A DNA stretch of 22,220 nt from Peptococcaceae bacterium BRH_c23 (GTDB lineage: Bacteria; Bacillota_B; Desulfitobacteriia; Desulfitobacteriales; Desulfitobacteriaceae), in contig LADV01000098.1 in the NCBI GenBank assembly GCA_000961805.1, forward strand, positions 1 through 22,220. Reading direction: 5' to 3'. Each line of letters opens with the position of its first letter. Position 1 is the first letter of the stretch. This document shows positions 1 to 8,168 of the stretch, piece after piece. The notes below the pieces were generated by a model. That model was not told the origin of the DNA, ran no database searches, and saw only the letters and a program-made list of their open reading frames with translations. A program made the translations under genes and the position numbers.

Positions 1-149
1 TTATGCGCTACAACCTTCTCTAAATCACCGATCACTTGCCCTTCGAGCTGACGTTTAAAGGAGTAGCGAATAGCCGTACAGAATACGAGCATCAGGTTAT
101 CTATTAGCGCCTTTTGTTCATTCGTTAGGTTGACTAGAATCGCTTTCAT
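1..149 (-). CDS. tnpB: IS607-type TnpB RNA-guided nuclease, N-terminal part
   Basis: Partial gene running off the left edge. Only about 49 codons are visible, beginning MKAILVNLTNEQKALIDNLM and reading on to the window edge with no stop. The start overlaps the 3' end of the upstream recombinase gene by 32 bases, the usual arrangement of tnpA and tnpB in IS607-family elements. The visible N-terminus (an invitation to an OrfB-like fold, then a Leu/Arg-rich stretch) fits TnpB, the transposon-encoded nuclease guided by an RNA from the element's end. The RuvC catalytic residues and zinc finger lie outside the window, so activity cannot be judged. The assignment rests mainly on context. Confidence 0.72.
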   Translation of the reverse strand, partial: MKAILVNLTNEQKALIDNLMLVFCTAIRYSFKRQLEGQVIGDLEKVVAH

Positions 150-807
150 GGTTGTTTTGACAGGACTCACCTCGTTCCTGCTCCAAAGTTTCTAAGGTTT
201 TGACGATCGTCTGCTTAAGCTTTCTGCCACCTCTGGCTCCATATAACCTCGCGCTGACACAAGTAACTAGGCTTACTAAGTCGTTGACCATTTCTTCATT
301 AGGTTGCAGCTTTAAACCTTGCTCAACTGCTTCAATTTCGACATTAAAGGACTTTGCTAATTCCTTAAGGTAGGAATAGCCAAACTGTGCTAAACGATCC
401 TCGTTTTCAACCACTATCAGATCAGTTTCGCTTAGAGCCCTGAACATCTTCATTAGTTCTCGTCTGTGATCGTTAAGTCCACTAGCAACTTCTTCATATA
501 CATTAACAACTGTGTACTGCTTATCTATGCAATATTGGATCAATCGTTCTCTCTGCCTCAGAAGATGACCGTTTTCTTGTTGTTTTTTAGTTGAAACCCG
601 ACAATAGATAGACGCGTTTTTCTTTACGGATTGCACAACCTCCACAGAATTAACAATAGCTTCAATATCTTCAATCCTGTAGCGACGATGATTTCCAAAG
701 GTCCTCACAGGTTTAAGTTTACCTGATGCATCCCACCGCCGCAGAGTAATCAACGTTACCCCTAACCGATGAGCCGCTTCACTTATATCTATTAAATTGC
801 TCGCCAT
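118..807 (-). CDS. tnpA: IS607-family serine recombinase (transposase TnpA)
   Basis: Serine-recombinase transposase that would move the element through a covalent serine-DNA intermediate. Residues about 5-60 form a MerR-like helix-turn-helix (ISEAAHRLGVTLITLRRWDASG, then NHRRYRIEDI). The catalytic domain begins at about residue 67 with IYCRVSTKKQQ, which holds the nucleophilic serine and conserved arginine. The LLRQRERLIQYC helix and the LIVVENEDRLAQFGY segment follow, as in IS607 recombinases. The ATG at 807 is chosen because AGAGGTG lies six bases upstream; a longer frame reaching 870 has no ribosome site. The length (229 aa) is slightly above the usual ~200. It overlaps tnpB by 32 bases, and I could not define the element ends. 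Confidence 0.9.
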   Translation of the reverse strand: MASNLIDISEAAHRLGVTLITLRRWDASGKLKPVRTFGNHRRYRIEDIEAIVNSVEVVQSVKKNASIYCRVSTKKQQENGHLLRQRERLIQYCIDKQYTVVNVYEEVASGLNDHRRELMKMFRALSETDLIVVENEDRLAQFGYSYLKELAKSFNVEIEAVEQGLKLQPNEEMVNDLVSLVTCVSARLYGARGGRKLKQTIVKTLETLEQERGESCQNNHESDSSQPNE

Positions 808-911
808 TGCATTCACCTCTACTATATTATAACACAAGCAGTGGTAATTTAAAGAATATTTGATTAGCAATGATGATATTTGTGTAAGATTAAAGCAACT
901 GGTTCTATCTC

Positions 912-1811
912 CTATATGAAATTTGTGAAAGTAAGGGGATCGACATTCAGCCCATTCACAATGGCCCCATAATGAAGATGAGATCCCGTACTTCGTCCAC
1001 TATTACCGCTATAGGCAATTAGATCAGCTTTTTTAACTTGATCCCCTTTTTTCACTAAGAGACGAGAATTATGACCATAAAAGGTTTCAATTCCATGACC
1101 ATGATCAATAACAACCTTATGGCCATAAACGGGATCTCGCGCAGCAAAGGTAACAACACCAGCAGCTGAGGCTAAGACTGGAGTGCCGTAATTACAGGCG
1201 ATATCAATTCCATTATGATACTCTGTCGATCGGCCTCCGAAGGGATTGCGGCGATAACCGAAAGAAGAGGTGATTTCACCTTCAGCAGGTAGAATAGTCG
1301 GTGTGTGATCAAGTTTATCTTTTTGAAGGACTGCTACCTCGTAATAACGTTGTAAGAGGTTTAAATGTTCAGTCACTATTGTGGCTTGATGGTCTAGCGT
1401 TTGAATTGCTGGCTTAGATGACCCAAAGCTTTGAACGGCAGGGTCAATCCCCCGGCTTACGGTTGCACTGGATGAGGTCGGATTAATTTTTAGAAGAGAG
1501 GAAAGTTTCTCCTCTAACTGCTTAATGGTTTGGAGATCGTCGGTTATTTGATTGGACATTTCGTTTAAGTGAATGATCTCTTGATCACGTTCAACGAGCG
1601 TGGTCTCCAGTTGATCAATGTGGTTTAAGGTAGGTTGGCGTTCCTTTATATAATGATTCAAATAGAGGTTTTGAGCAAATAGCCCTATCATTATCACACC
1701 AATAAGGAGCATTCCGCCACCAAGAATCTGTTTGCCTAGTTTGGAAAATTGAAACTGGTGAGTATTAGAATGATCAGGTGGAATGAAGATGATGGTGTAT
1801 TTATTTTTCAT
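912..1811 (-). CDS. Membrane-anchored M23 (LytM-type) peptidoglycan endopeptidase
   Basis: Bitopic protein likely to cut, or to regulate cutting of, peptide cross-links in the cell wall. A short basic N-terminus leads to one membrane segment at about residues 28-47. A coiled-coil-rich stretch follows at about 58-112, then a linker, and a C-terminal M23 domain from about residue 172. Zinc and catalytic residues are present: H199 and D203 (HNGID), H247 (YGH), and H278 and H280 (HLH). The domain is therefore probably active, unlike EnvC/NlpD-type degenerate homologues. GGAGG six bases before the ATG fixes the start. It is transcribed alone from its own promoter. The exact cellular role (division, sporulation or general wall turnover) cannot be told from sequence. 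Confidence 0.9.
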   Translation of the reverse strand: MKNKYTIIFIPPDHSNTHQFQFSKLGKQILGGGMLLIGVIMIGLFAQNLYLNHYIKERQPTLNHIDQLETTLVERDQEIIHLNEMSNQITDDLQTIKQLEEKLSSLLKINPTSSSATVSRGIDPAVQSFGSSKPAIQTLDHQATIVTEHLNLLQRYYEVAVLQKDKLDHTPTILPAEGEITSSFGYRRNPFGGRSTEYHNGIDIACNYGTPVLASAAGVVTFAARDPVYGHKVVIDHGHGIETFYGHNSRLLVKKGDQVKKADLIAYSGNSGRSTGSHLHYGAIVNGLNVDPLTFTNFI

Positions 1812-1893
1812 TAAATTCCTCCAGAAACTATGTTAAATCAAAAGCTTTGCAGTCTTCGACTATTGGTATGATTTTTTTAGAATATCTAAGAGT

Positions 1894-1922
1894 ACAATAA
1901 ACGTCATTTCGCTGCTTGTCAA
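1894..1922 (-). promoter_or_regulatory. Sigma-A promoter for the M23 peptidase gene
   Basis: On the minus strand TTGACA (1917-1922) and TATTGT (1894-1899) are separated by exactly 17 bp, about 83 bases before the ATG of the peptidase gene. The -35 box lies inside a small palindrome, CTTGTTGACAAG, which could be an operator. The prediction is by eye. Confidence 0.5.
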
Positions 1923-1974
1923 CAAGTCAAGCTAAATTTGTCGAATGAATTTAATTCTACATTATCCGATATAG

Positions 1975-2014
1975 GAAAAACATGCCCACCACAATAAAAA
2001 TTGAGGGAGCATGT
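1975..2014 (-). terminator. Terminator of the lysine-fermentation operon
   Basis: On the minus strand ACATGC pairs with GCATGT across about 23 bases. Further internal pairing (CAAT with ATTG) extends the stem, and TTTTTCC follows directly. It lies about 20 bases after the kce stop codon, as expected for the end of the operon. Confidence 0.6.
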
Positions 2015-2035
2015 CTTATCTTCCTTAGGGGAGCT

Positions 2036-2854
2036 TTAACGAGGAAGGAGTCCAAGTAGTTGGCGAGCTTCTATGGGACTTGCTACTGGGCGATCCAAAC
2101 TTTCGGAAACCTTAATCAATCGATCAACTAAAGGAGCATTTCCCTGCGCAAGGACCCCTTTGCGGTAATAAATATTGTCTTCAAAGCCCGTTCGCACATG
2201 TCCTCCTAGCAGAATACCGAAGGTGTTCATGCTTAATTGATGCCTGCCAATACCTGAAACGGTCCAGGTTGAAGTAGGCGGGATCAGATCGAGAAGAAAG
2301 AGCAGGTTTTTAGCGGTGGCAGGCATCGCTCCAGGAACCCCTAAAACAAAATTAAAGTGTAAAGGGTTATCTAGCAGGCCCTGTTTCACAAGGGTTAAAG
2401 CGTTTTGAACCATCCCGCTTTCAAAGACTTCAAGTTCGGGTTTAACCTGATGGGTTTGACAAACTCGGGCAAACTCTCGAACCATAGGTAAGGGATTACT
2501 GAAAGTATCATCCCCAAAGTTAACACTCCCCATACTCAGGGAAGCCATTTCTGGAGCCAGGGTTACAGGCTGGACCCGTTCCTCTGCGGTCATTCCGACG
2601 GCTCCCCCAGTGGATACCTGAATAATAAGATCGGTTTCGGTTTGAATATAGGAAATCGCCTCGGCAAACAGTGCTTTATCTTGCGATGGGTTCCCGAATT
2701 GATCGCGCATGTGCAAATGGACGATGGACGCTCCGGCATCGCGCACTTTTTTAGCTTCGTCGGCAATTTCGCGAGGGGAAAGAGGTAGGTATGGCGTTTG
2801 TTCGCGTGTGACTTCTGCGCCAACTAGGGCGACAGTGATAATCAGCTTTTCCAT
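2036..2854 (-). CDS. kce: 3-keto-5-aminohexanoate cleavage enzyme
   Basis: Zinc enzyme of the BKACE (DUF849) family. It condenses 3-keto-5-aminohexanoate with acetyl-CoA and releases acetoacetate and 3-aminobutyryl-CoA, the carbon-splitting step of lysine fermentation. The 272-residue protein has the family layout: E14 in VGAEVTR, the metal-binding pair H46/H48 in IVHLHMRD, the STGGAVGMT segment, and E225 followed by D226 in RTGFEDN, which contribute metal or catalytic residues in the characterised enzyme. The ATG at 2854 is preceded by GGAGGG five bases upstream; the longer frame starting MYRRES lacks a ribosome site. It is the last gene of the operon, 46 bases after kal. Family and context agree, so the substrate assignment is firm. 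Confidence 0.95.
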   Translation of the reverse strand: MEKLIITVALVGAEVTREQTPYLPLSPREIADEAKKVRDAGASIVHLHMRDQFGNPSQDKALFAEAISYIQTETDLIIQVSTGGAVGMTAEERVQPVTLAPEMASLSMGSVNFGDDTFSNPLPMVREFARVCQTHQVKPELEVFESGMVQNALTLVKQGLLDNPLHFNFVLGVPGAMPATAKNLLFLLDLIPPTSTWTVSGIGRHQLSMNTFGILLGGHVRTGFEDNIYYRKGVLAQGNAPLVDRLIKVSESLDRPVASPIEARQLLGLLPR

Positions 2855-2900
2855 GGATTCCCTCCGATACACTGAACCTCAGTTTTATTTTACAAGTTCA

Positions 2901-3299
2901 CTAGGAACGCAGAGGGGGATTATTGCGTTGTTTTTCCTTAGGGACCATACAAGTCCCGCTCGCCCGACAGACTAGGATGGGTTCTTCAAGGATCTCAGCC
3001 GCCGAACTGCTGCCGGGTAGCGGAGAGATCACCTTTTTAGCTTCAAAGCTCATTTTGCGCGATGTATTTCCATACTGCGTAATAACGCCGGTGGCTTCGA
3101 TATAGTCCCCGGCAAAGACTGGGGCAAGAAACTCGATAGTGTCATAAGCCACAAAAAGACCTTCATCCCCATCAGTATAGATGAGTAATTCGGTGGCCAC
3201 ATCTCCAAAAAGCTTAAGCATATGCGCTCCGTCCACTAAGCCACCACCGTAGTGAGCATCCCCAGCGCCGATGCGTAAACGAATTTTGCCTTCGTACAT
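2901..3299 (-). CDS. kal: 3-aminobutyryl-CoA ammonia-lyase
   Basis: Small hot-dog-fold enzyme that removes ammonia from L-3-aminobutyryl-CoA to give crotonyl-CoA, the step after Kce. The protein (132 aa) carries the diagnostic [28 protein letters not shown] block at about residues 13-40, and [17 protein letters not shown] at about 55-71. The start at 3299 is chosen because AAGGAG lies about ten bases upstream. An ATG at 3326 is in frame but has no ribosome site. The gene sits between kamE and kce, as in known lysine-fermentation clusters. The C-terminal tail ([12 protein letters not shown]) is polar and probably disordered. Confidence 0.93.
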   Translation of the reverse strand: MYEGKIRLRIGAGDAHYGGGLVDGAHMLKLFGDVATELLIYTDGDEGLFVAYDTIEFLAPVFAGDYIEATGVITQYGNTSRKMSFEAKKVISPLPGSSSAAEILEEPILVCRASGTCMVPKEKQRNNPPLRS

Positions 3300-3396
3300 C
3301 GATCTCACACTCCTTAGTTTACTCATTGAAACTATCACAAAAAGATAAATGAATATCCCGAACTCTTACCTTGCTTCATGCTTTTATTTTTGCTAT

Positions 3397-4149
3397 TTAA
3401 TCCTTGCTAGATCGAGCTAGTACCCGATCAAGAACAAAGCTCGCCACATCTTCTGCATACGTGCCAGGGCCGAAGCCTGCATCGTAACCTAATTCTTTGG
3501 CTAATTCATAGTTAATCCTTGGGCCTCCAGCAATCAAAAGAAAACGGTCCCTTAGTCCTTCTAATTCGAGGAGTTCGACCATCCGAGTAAGGTTGTGGAG
3601 GTGGAGGGATTTTTGCGTGACCACTTGAGAGATTAAGATTGCATCGGCGGAGACTTCGTGTGCTTTCGCTAGTAATTCTTCACAAGGAACTTGAGCTCCA
3701 AGATTGAAAGCATCTATTTCGTGATAACTCTCAAGTCCTTTATGGGAGTTATACCCTTTCATGTTCAGGATGGCATCGATCCCAACTGTATGGGCATCGC
3801 TTTCGATGCAGGCACCCACCACGACCAGCTTACGACCGAGCAGAGTGCGGATGCGGTTTTCGATTTCCGGCTTTTCCAGGCGTTCATGTGAGAGCTTAGG
3901 GATTTCAATGCTGGTGTAGTCCACACTGACCGGAGAACGTGCATATAGGACGAAGAAACTAAAGTCTTCCCCTAAATCATGCGCATGAACTACCTTAGGA
4001 TCTTGAAAGCCGCTCTGCAAAGCAAAGCGTCGGGCGGCCTCCTGCGCTTCCTCTCCAAAAGGAACAGGTAAGGTAAAGGAAAGTTGTACGATGCCATCAT
4101 CAAGAGTATCCCCATAAGGACGAACCTGTTTAAGATCAAGCGTAGGCAT
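3397..4149 (-). CDS. kamE: Lysine 5,6-aminomutase small (beta) subunit
   Basis: Coenzyme B12- and PLP-binding subunit of the adenosylcobalamin enzyme that turns beta-lysine into 3,5-diaminohexanoate. The cobalamin motif DxHxxG is seen as SDAHTVGID with the axial histidine H120. K131, in NMKGY, lies 11 residues further on. That matches the spacing between axial His133 and PLP-binding Lys144 in the characterised Clostridium enzyme, so K131 is the likely PLP lysine. The rest of the Rossmann-like B12 domain continues to AGGPRINYELAKELGYDAGFGPGT near residues 205-230. The ATG at 4149 is preceded by AAGGTGGTG six bases upstream. It forms a complex with the KamD product. An unusual 160-base repeat-rich gap separates it from kamD. 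Confidence 0.95.
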   Translation of the reverse strand: MPTLDLKQVRPYGDTLDDGIVQLSFTLPVPFGEEAQEAARRFALQSGFQDPKVVHAHDLGEDFSFFVLYARSPVSVDYTSIEIPKLSHERLEKPEIENRIRTLLGRKLVVVGACIESDAHTVGIDAILNMKGYNSHKGLESYHEIDAFNLGAQVPCEELLAKAHEVSADAILISQVVTQKSLHLHNLTRMVELLELEGLRDRFLLIAGGPRINYELAKELGYDAGFGPGTYAEDVASFVLDRVLARSSKD

Positions 4150-4167
4150 GAAAATCACCACCTTATT

Positions 4168-4319
4168 CGCTATTCGTAGTCCGATGTCCGAAGTTCGAAG
4201 TTCGAAGTTCGAAGTTCGAAGTTCGAAGTTCGATGTTCGATGTTCAATGTTCGTTGTCCATTGTTCATTGTTCGTGGTTCGTATCAGTATAACGTATTCG
4301 AACTACGAATTACGAACCA
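4168..4319. repeat. Degenerate heptamer tandem repeat between kamD and kamE
   Basis: Seventeen consecutive 7-bp units run from 4168 to 4286. Six are perfect CGAAGTT (4189-4230), then CGATGTT twice, then increasingly diverged CAATGTT, CGTTGTC, CATTGTT (twice), CGTGGTT and CGTATCA. Three units of opposite sense (CGAACTA, CGAATTA, CGAACCA; 4299-4319) follow at the kamD end. The last of these can pair with the CGTGGTTCGTA region to form a hairpin. The final codons and the stop of kamD lie inside the inverted units. The array is transcribed within the operon mRNA. Whether it acts as an mRNA spacer, a processing site or simply slipped-strand expansion is unknown. Confidence 0.9.
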
Positions 4320-5887
4320 GAGCGACTTTCCTTAAGTAGATTAAGAAAAGGATTTAAGTAATTAGGACGTTTAGTAAAGACACCGTCAAGCCCTCGGCCG
4401 CCTGTTGGCTTTCGAGAAATCTCCGCAAACATACCCTGCTCCAGGGCCGAGAATAGACCCGTTTTTTGAATCTCTTCCAACATGTTAACCGCCTTCTGAA
4501 GGGTTATTTGAGCACGTTGTTGTACCAAGCCGTCCGTGACAAAGGTTATTTCTTCATGGAAATGCCCTATTGTCTTAAAAACCAGCTTTGCGGACTCCAG
4601 ACTTAGAAAGCGGTCTTGCATGAGGGGAGTATGAATGGCTTCAGTAAGCATCCCCAGCAGATGTATGCTTTGACCGGTTAAGACAGAGGCCACATTGAAA
4701 AGAGTGTCCTGAACATGTCCGCGAAAGATGTTTCCGGTTATATATTTGGTGGGTGGCATGTATTTGATAGGGGACCGGGGGAATATCTCTCGAATCATCT
4801 GAGCCTGGGCAATTTCATAGAGGAAGGCATCCGGCACATCGGGGTTGATTTCCATGGCATGGCCTAGACCCTGTTGTTCTTCTGGAAGCCCAGACAGGAA
4901 GGCAAATTGTTCGTTAAGAAAGTTTGAAGCAAGGACGGTGTGCGCTGCTTCCATCGCATCAGCTGTGGTCAGATAATTGTCCTCGCCCGTGTTGATGATG
5001 ATCCCAGCAAAGCCGTTAATTAAGCGAGAAAAATATTGATCGATAAAGGTGCGCTGCATGTTGATGTCGCGAAAGATGATGCCGTACATGGAGTCATTGA
5101 GCATTACATCAAGTCGTTCTAAAGCACCCATGGCTGCGATTTCCGGCATGCAGAGCCCAGAGCAATAGTTTGTAAGACGAATGTAGCGCCCCAGTTCTTG
5201 CCCGACTTCATCTAAGGCTTCACGCATAATTCGGAAATTTTCTTGGGTCGCAAACGTTCCCCCAAAGCCCTCGGTAGTCGGCCCATAGGGCACGTAATCG
5301 AGAAGGCTTTGGCCAGTAGAGCGAATCACAGCGATGATGTCGGCACCTTGCCGTGCGGCAACCCGCGCCTGTAAGACATCTTCGTAAATATTGCCCGTGG
5401 CGACAATGACGTAGAGATAAGGTTCTGGAACTACACTTAAGGTCGAAAAAGAGTGCTCACGTTTATGGCGTTGGCTGCGAATGTGCTCTATAGAAGGCCG
5501 AGCGAGGTCGAAGGTCTTTTTTGCGATTTGGTCCTCGGAGAAATCCGGGAGATTCTCGAAGGATATTTCATGGCGTGCCAATCGTTCAGCCAGGATCTGT
5601 GGTTCCGCTTTGAAGTGGAGGCAGGCTTTGGCGAAGATGCGAGCGACCCCTTCATCGAGGAGGAGATGCTCTTTTAAGTAGTCGACAACGTTATTTGGCA
5701 AGGGAATCCCCTCTTGGTCAACGCCATTAATACCCAGCAAGCGAAGAACTGTGCGTTCGATACTGACCGTACTGTGGGAAAGGATAAATGGGGTAATTTG
5801 CTCAACGATGTCCTGGGCCAGTGTTCTTGCCTTCCTAATTAGATCCGGATCCAGATTAAGTTTGTTTTGGACGTATGGGCGAGTCAA
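4310..5887 (-). CDS. kamD: Lysine 5,6-aminomutase large (alpha) subunit
   Basis: TIM-barrel catalytic subunit of beta-lysine 5,6-aminomutase, which binds the substrate and, with KamE, adenosylcobalamin and PLP. It is about 525 residues long, the usual size. The N-terminus (NKLNLDPDLIRKARTLAQDIV) and internal blocks such as RQGADIIAVIRSTGQSLLDYVPYGPTTEGFGGTFATQENF are those of the KamD/OraE-type barrel. I prefer the TTG at 5887, since AGAGGTG lies six bases upstream. A GTG at 5896 is in frame, but the purine run abuts it too closely. The C-terminal codons and stop are made of the heptamer repeat downstream. It lies after the reactivase-like gene with a 78-base gap. Confidence 0.95.
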   Translation of the reverse strand: MTRPYVQNKLNLDPDLIRKARTLAQDIVEQITPFILSHSTVSIERTVLRLLGINGVDQEGIPLPNNVVDYLKEHLLLDEGVARIFAKACLHFKAEPQILAERLARHEISFENLPDFSEDQIAKKTFDLARPSIEHIRSQRHKREHSFSTLSVVPEPYLYVIVATGNIYEDVLQARVAARQGADIIAVIRSTGQSLLDYVPYGPTTEGFGGTFATQENFRIMREALDEVGQELGRYIRLTNYCSGLCMPEIAAMGALERLDVMLNDSMYGIIFRDINMQRTFIDQYFSRLINGFAGIIINTGEDNYLTTADAMEAAHTVLASNFLNEQFAFLSGLPEEQQGLGHAMEINPDVPDAFLYEIAQAQMIREIFPRSPIKYMPPTKYITGNIFRGHVQDTLFNVASVLTGQSIHLLGMLTEAIHTPLMQDRFLSLESAKLVFKTIGHFHEEITFVTDGLVQQRAQITLQKAVNMLEEIQKTGLFSALEQGMFAEISRKPTGGRGLDGVFTKRPNYLNPFLNLLKESRSGS

Positions 5888-5965
5888 GCGGATCACCTCT
5901 TCCAGGGTAGTTTTGAGTGGCGAGTATTTAGTAAAAAGTGATTTAGAGAACGCTACAGACTTCTG

Positions 5966-7096
5966 TTAGGGCAACCAGACTTGTTGTTTTTGGATGTCCA
6001 CCAGGGGAACGGTAGAATGAGGAAGCAAAGCTTCCGCGATCCGCTCAGTTGAGATTGGCGTGATAGGGTGCCAAGAGCTTAACGTGAGCATCGCAAGCTG
6101 GGGACGTTCCAGTAACTTCACTTCGATTCCTCGGGACTTTAAACCATTCCATACGTTAGGAGAAAGTAAAATATGAGCAGGAGTTCGAACTATAAACTGA
6201 CGAGGTAAACGTCCCGCAGTACGGAGCGCTAAGTAAAAGGAGTCGGTAAGCGCACCTTTGACGTATACAGCTTCGACTTGGGGTGGAATGAGGGATTTCA
6301 CGTCTTGGTTCCAGAGAAAACACGGTAAGGGAAACCAGGCGCCTTGTTCAAAAAAGGCGTTGTGATTTATAAAGACGTCTTGAGAAGTGCTGCCAATGGA
6401 GAAACCACTCCCGGGTGAAAAGGTAGGAAGTTGTAATAATTCTAGGATATTTAGCGAGCGTTCGGTCACTTCTTTTAAGGAGTTTCCTAAAGCGGCACCT
6501 GTACTTAGAATTACACTCATATCCTGATTCACGGCTCTCTCAATCTTCTCTCCCCCCTTCAACTTCTTTAACCTGTCAAGGGCGACCGCTTCTTTTGTGC
6601 GATCAGACCCCCATGATAACACAGAAATATGAGAGAGTCGGTTCAGTGCCCCATCCACATGAATCCGAGTTGCGCCATGCTGACGCAGGCGTGAAATCCC
6701 CTCTAGGAGTTCTGATAGAGCTGAGGGACCTGCCATACGAAAATCTCCGGGTTCGGTTATTTTGAGAATAAGCCAAGAGCCGAACTGAGGATGGTTTCCC
6801 CAAGCTTCAAGAATGTCATAGCCTTTCGGGGTGTCAGGAAGAAAGCGTTCTGCTGTAAGAATGATTTGCCCGAGATGCACTGTAATAGAAGGTTTAGGAT
6901 GGCGGTAAATGGCATCGAATGTTTCACCATCATACCCAATGGAAGTTAGTCCAAGGCATTGACCAGGAAAAAGTCTATTGACGGCATTTAAGGCTGTTGT
7001 TTTGCCTGCATTCTTGGCAAGCCCCGCAAAGACTAGGGTGGTATAAGGGGAAAGTCTGGAGCGTAACTCAAGCAGCCAATCATCAGACTTAGGCAT
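5966..7096 (-). CDS. kamB: P-loop protein of the lysine aminomutase cluster, probable aminomutase reactivase (KamB-like)
   Basis: Probable accessory NTPase for lysine 5,6-aminomutase, assigned mostly by position between kdd and kamD, where kamB/kamC reactivase genes sit in known clusters. Near the N-terminus is FAGLAKNAGKTT (residues about 23-34). This resembles the P-loops of SIMIBI-class proteins such as MobB (KNSGKTT) rather than a canonical GxxxxGKT. A Walker-B-like stretch may be the GATRIHVDGALNR region (about 165-175). The ATG at 7096 overlaps the kdd stop region by eight bases, implying translational coupling; longer frames have no better ribosome site. No MutS-like KamC is present in this window, so this 376-aa protein may act alone. 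The function is inferred, not shown. Confidence 0.6.
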   Translation of the reverse strand: MPKSDDWLLELRSRLSPYTTLVFAGLAKNAGKTTALNAVNRLFPGQCLGLTSIGYDGETFDAIYRHPKPSITVHLGQIILTAERFLPDTPKGYDILEAWGNHPQFGSWLILKITEPGDFRMAGPSALSELLEGISRLRQHGATRIHVDGALNRLSHISVLSWGSDRTKEAVALDRLKKLKGGEKIERAVNQDMSVILSTGAALGNSLKEVTERSLNILELLQLPTFSPGSGFSIGSTSQDVFINHNAFFEQGAWFPLPCFLWNQDVKSLIPPQVEAVYVKGALTDSFYLALRTAGRLPRQFIVRTPAHILLSPNVWNGLKSRGIEVKLLERPQLAMLTLSSWHPITPISTERIAEALLPHSTVPLVDIQKQQVWLP

Positions 7097-8126
7097 AGGT
7101 TCTCTCATAGAGTTCGCGCAGGCGAGGGTTTTCGCGCATGATCGCCAGAGCAATTTCGGCATGTCCTTCGGTATAGCCGTTTCCAACCAGCATGGTTACG
7201 TCCTTACCGATGCCCTCCGCACCTAAAGCTGCTGCTGTAAACGAGGTTGCCATACTAAAGAAATAGACAATGCCTTTATCCCTAGTCGCTAGAATGCTGC
7301 CGAGTTCAGTCCGGGGAATGTTGACCATATTTAAAGTAAGATCCGCTAATTTCCCCTCGGTAAGACCTTCGATTTCACGCAGCACCCATAGTGAGTCGCA
7401 GGCATCCCCTTGAAGGGCGATGAGCGGAAGACCAGATTCTTTCATCCGCTTCACACCTGCGCTAGACTGACTAATGCCGATCACCTTGCCGGTAACACCT
7501 GCCCGTTTACAGGCTTCGTGAAGGCATAAAAGTCCGGATTTTCCGCCCCCGCCGATCACCACGACCGTATCTCCAGGTTTGACGATTTTCGCAGTTTGGG
7601 CTGGAGCACCCGCCACATCAAGCACCGCCAAAGCCAGTTTTTGGGGCATGTCGTCTGGAAGCTTTACATAAATACCGCTTTCAAATAAGAGCGCTTCGCC
7701 TCGAATTTCTACTTGATCGACATCCTTATGTATGGCAAGGATTTCCTCAATGTGGAGGGGAGTCAAGGATAAGGAAACAAGAGTGGCAATTCGATCACCT
7801 ACGTTCAAGGGACGATTCTGCAAAGCAGATCCGATGGCCTTAATTTTCCCAATCAACATTCCACCAGATCCGGTGACTGGATTGTGTTGTTTGCCACGCT
7901 CAGCAACCGTTTTCAAGATGATTTGAGCAATTTTCTCCGGAAGACCACCAGCTTCAGTTTTAATTTGGGTAAACGAGGCTGAGTCAATGTTTAACACTTC
8001 TACATCTATAAGGATCTCGTTATCATACAGGGCCGAGAAATCATTGTTGAGGGTTTCTGCGGGTTGCGGCAATACCCCTAGGGGTTTAAGGACTCGATGA
8101 GTTCCGTAAGGGCAACCTAATGACAT
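7089..8126 (-). CDS. kdd: L-erythro-3,5-diaminohexanoate dehydrogenase
   Basis: NAD(P)-dependent oxidative deaminase that turns 3,5-diaminohexanoate into 3-keto-5-aminohexanoate, the substrate of Kce. The 345-residue protein starts MSLGCPYGTHRVLKPLGVLP, the typical N-terminus of the family. It has an MDR-like substrate domain and a Rossmann segment, GDTVVVIGGGGKSG, with the glycine-rich loop at residues 192-198. The ATG at 8126 has AGGAG eight bases upstream; a TTG further up belongs to the ribosome-site region. It is the second gene of the operon, 42 bases after kamA, and overlaps the following gene. Confidence 0.95.
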   Translation of the reverse strand: MSLGCPYGTHRVLKPLGVLPQPAETLNNDFSALYDNEILIDVEVLNIDSASFTQIKTEAGGLPEKIAQIILKTVAERGKQHNPVTGSGGMLIGKIKAIGSALQNRPLNVGDRIATLVSLSLTPLHIEEILAIHKDVDQVEIRGEALLFESGIYVKLPDDMPQKLALAVLDVAGAPAQTAKIVKPGDTVVVIGGGGKSGLLCLHEACKRAGVTGKVIGISQSSAGVKRMKESGLPLIALQGDACDSLWVLREIEGLTEGKLADLTLNMVNIPRTELGSILATRDKGIVYFFSMATSFTAAALGAEGIGKDVTMLVGNGYTEGHAEIALAIMRENPRLRELYERTYA

Positions 8127-8168
8127 AAAACTATCTCCTTTCAATCTTGAATATTCAATTACTAGACC

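Noticed and set aside
4168..4286. Possible CRISPR array
   Set aside because: The units are only 7 bp and contiguous, with no spacers and no cas genes nearby; it is a simple degenerate tandem repeat.
4148..4339. Open reading frame across the heptamer array encoding a repetitive SSKFEVR-type peptide
   Set aside because: The peptide repeat is a by-product of a 7-bp DNA repeat (three units make 21 bases, or seven codons). There is no ribosome site, and it lies antisense to the operon.
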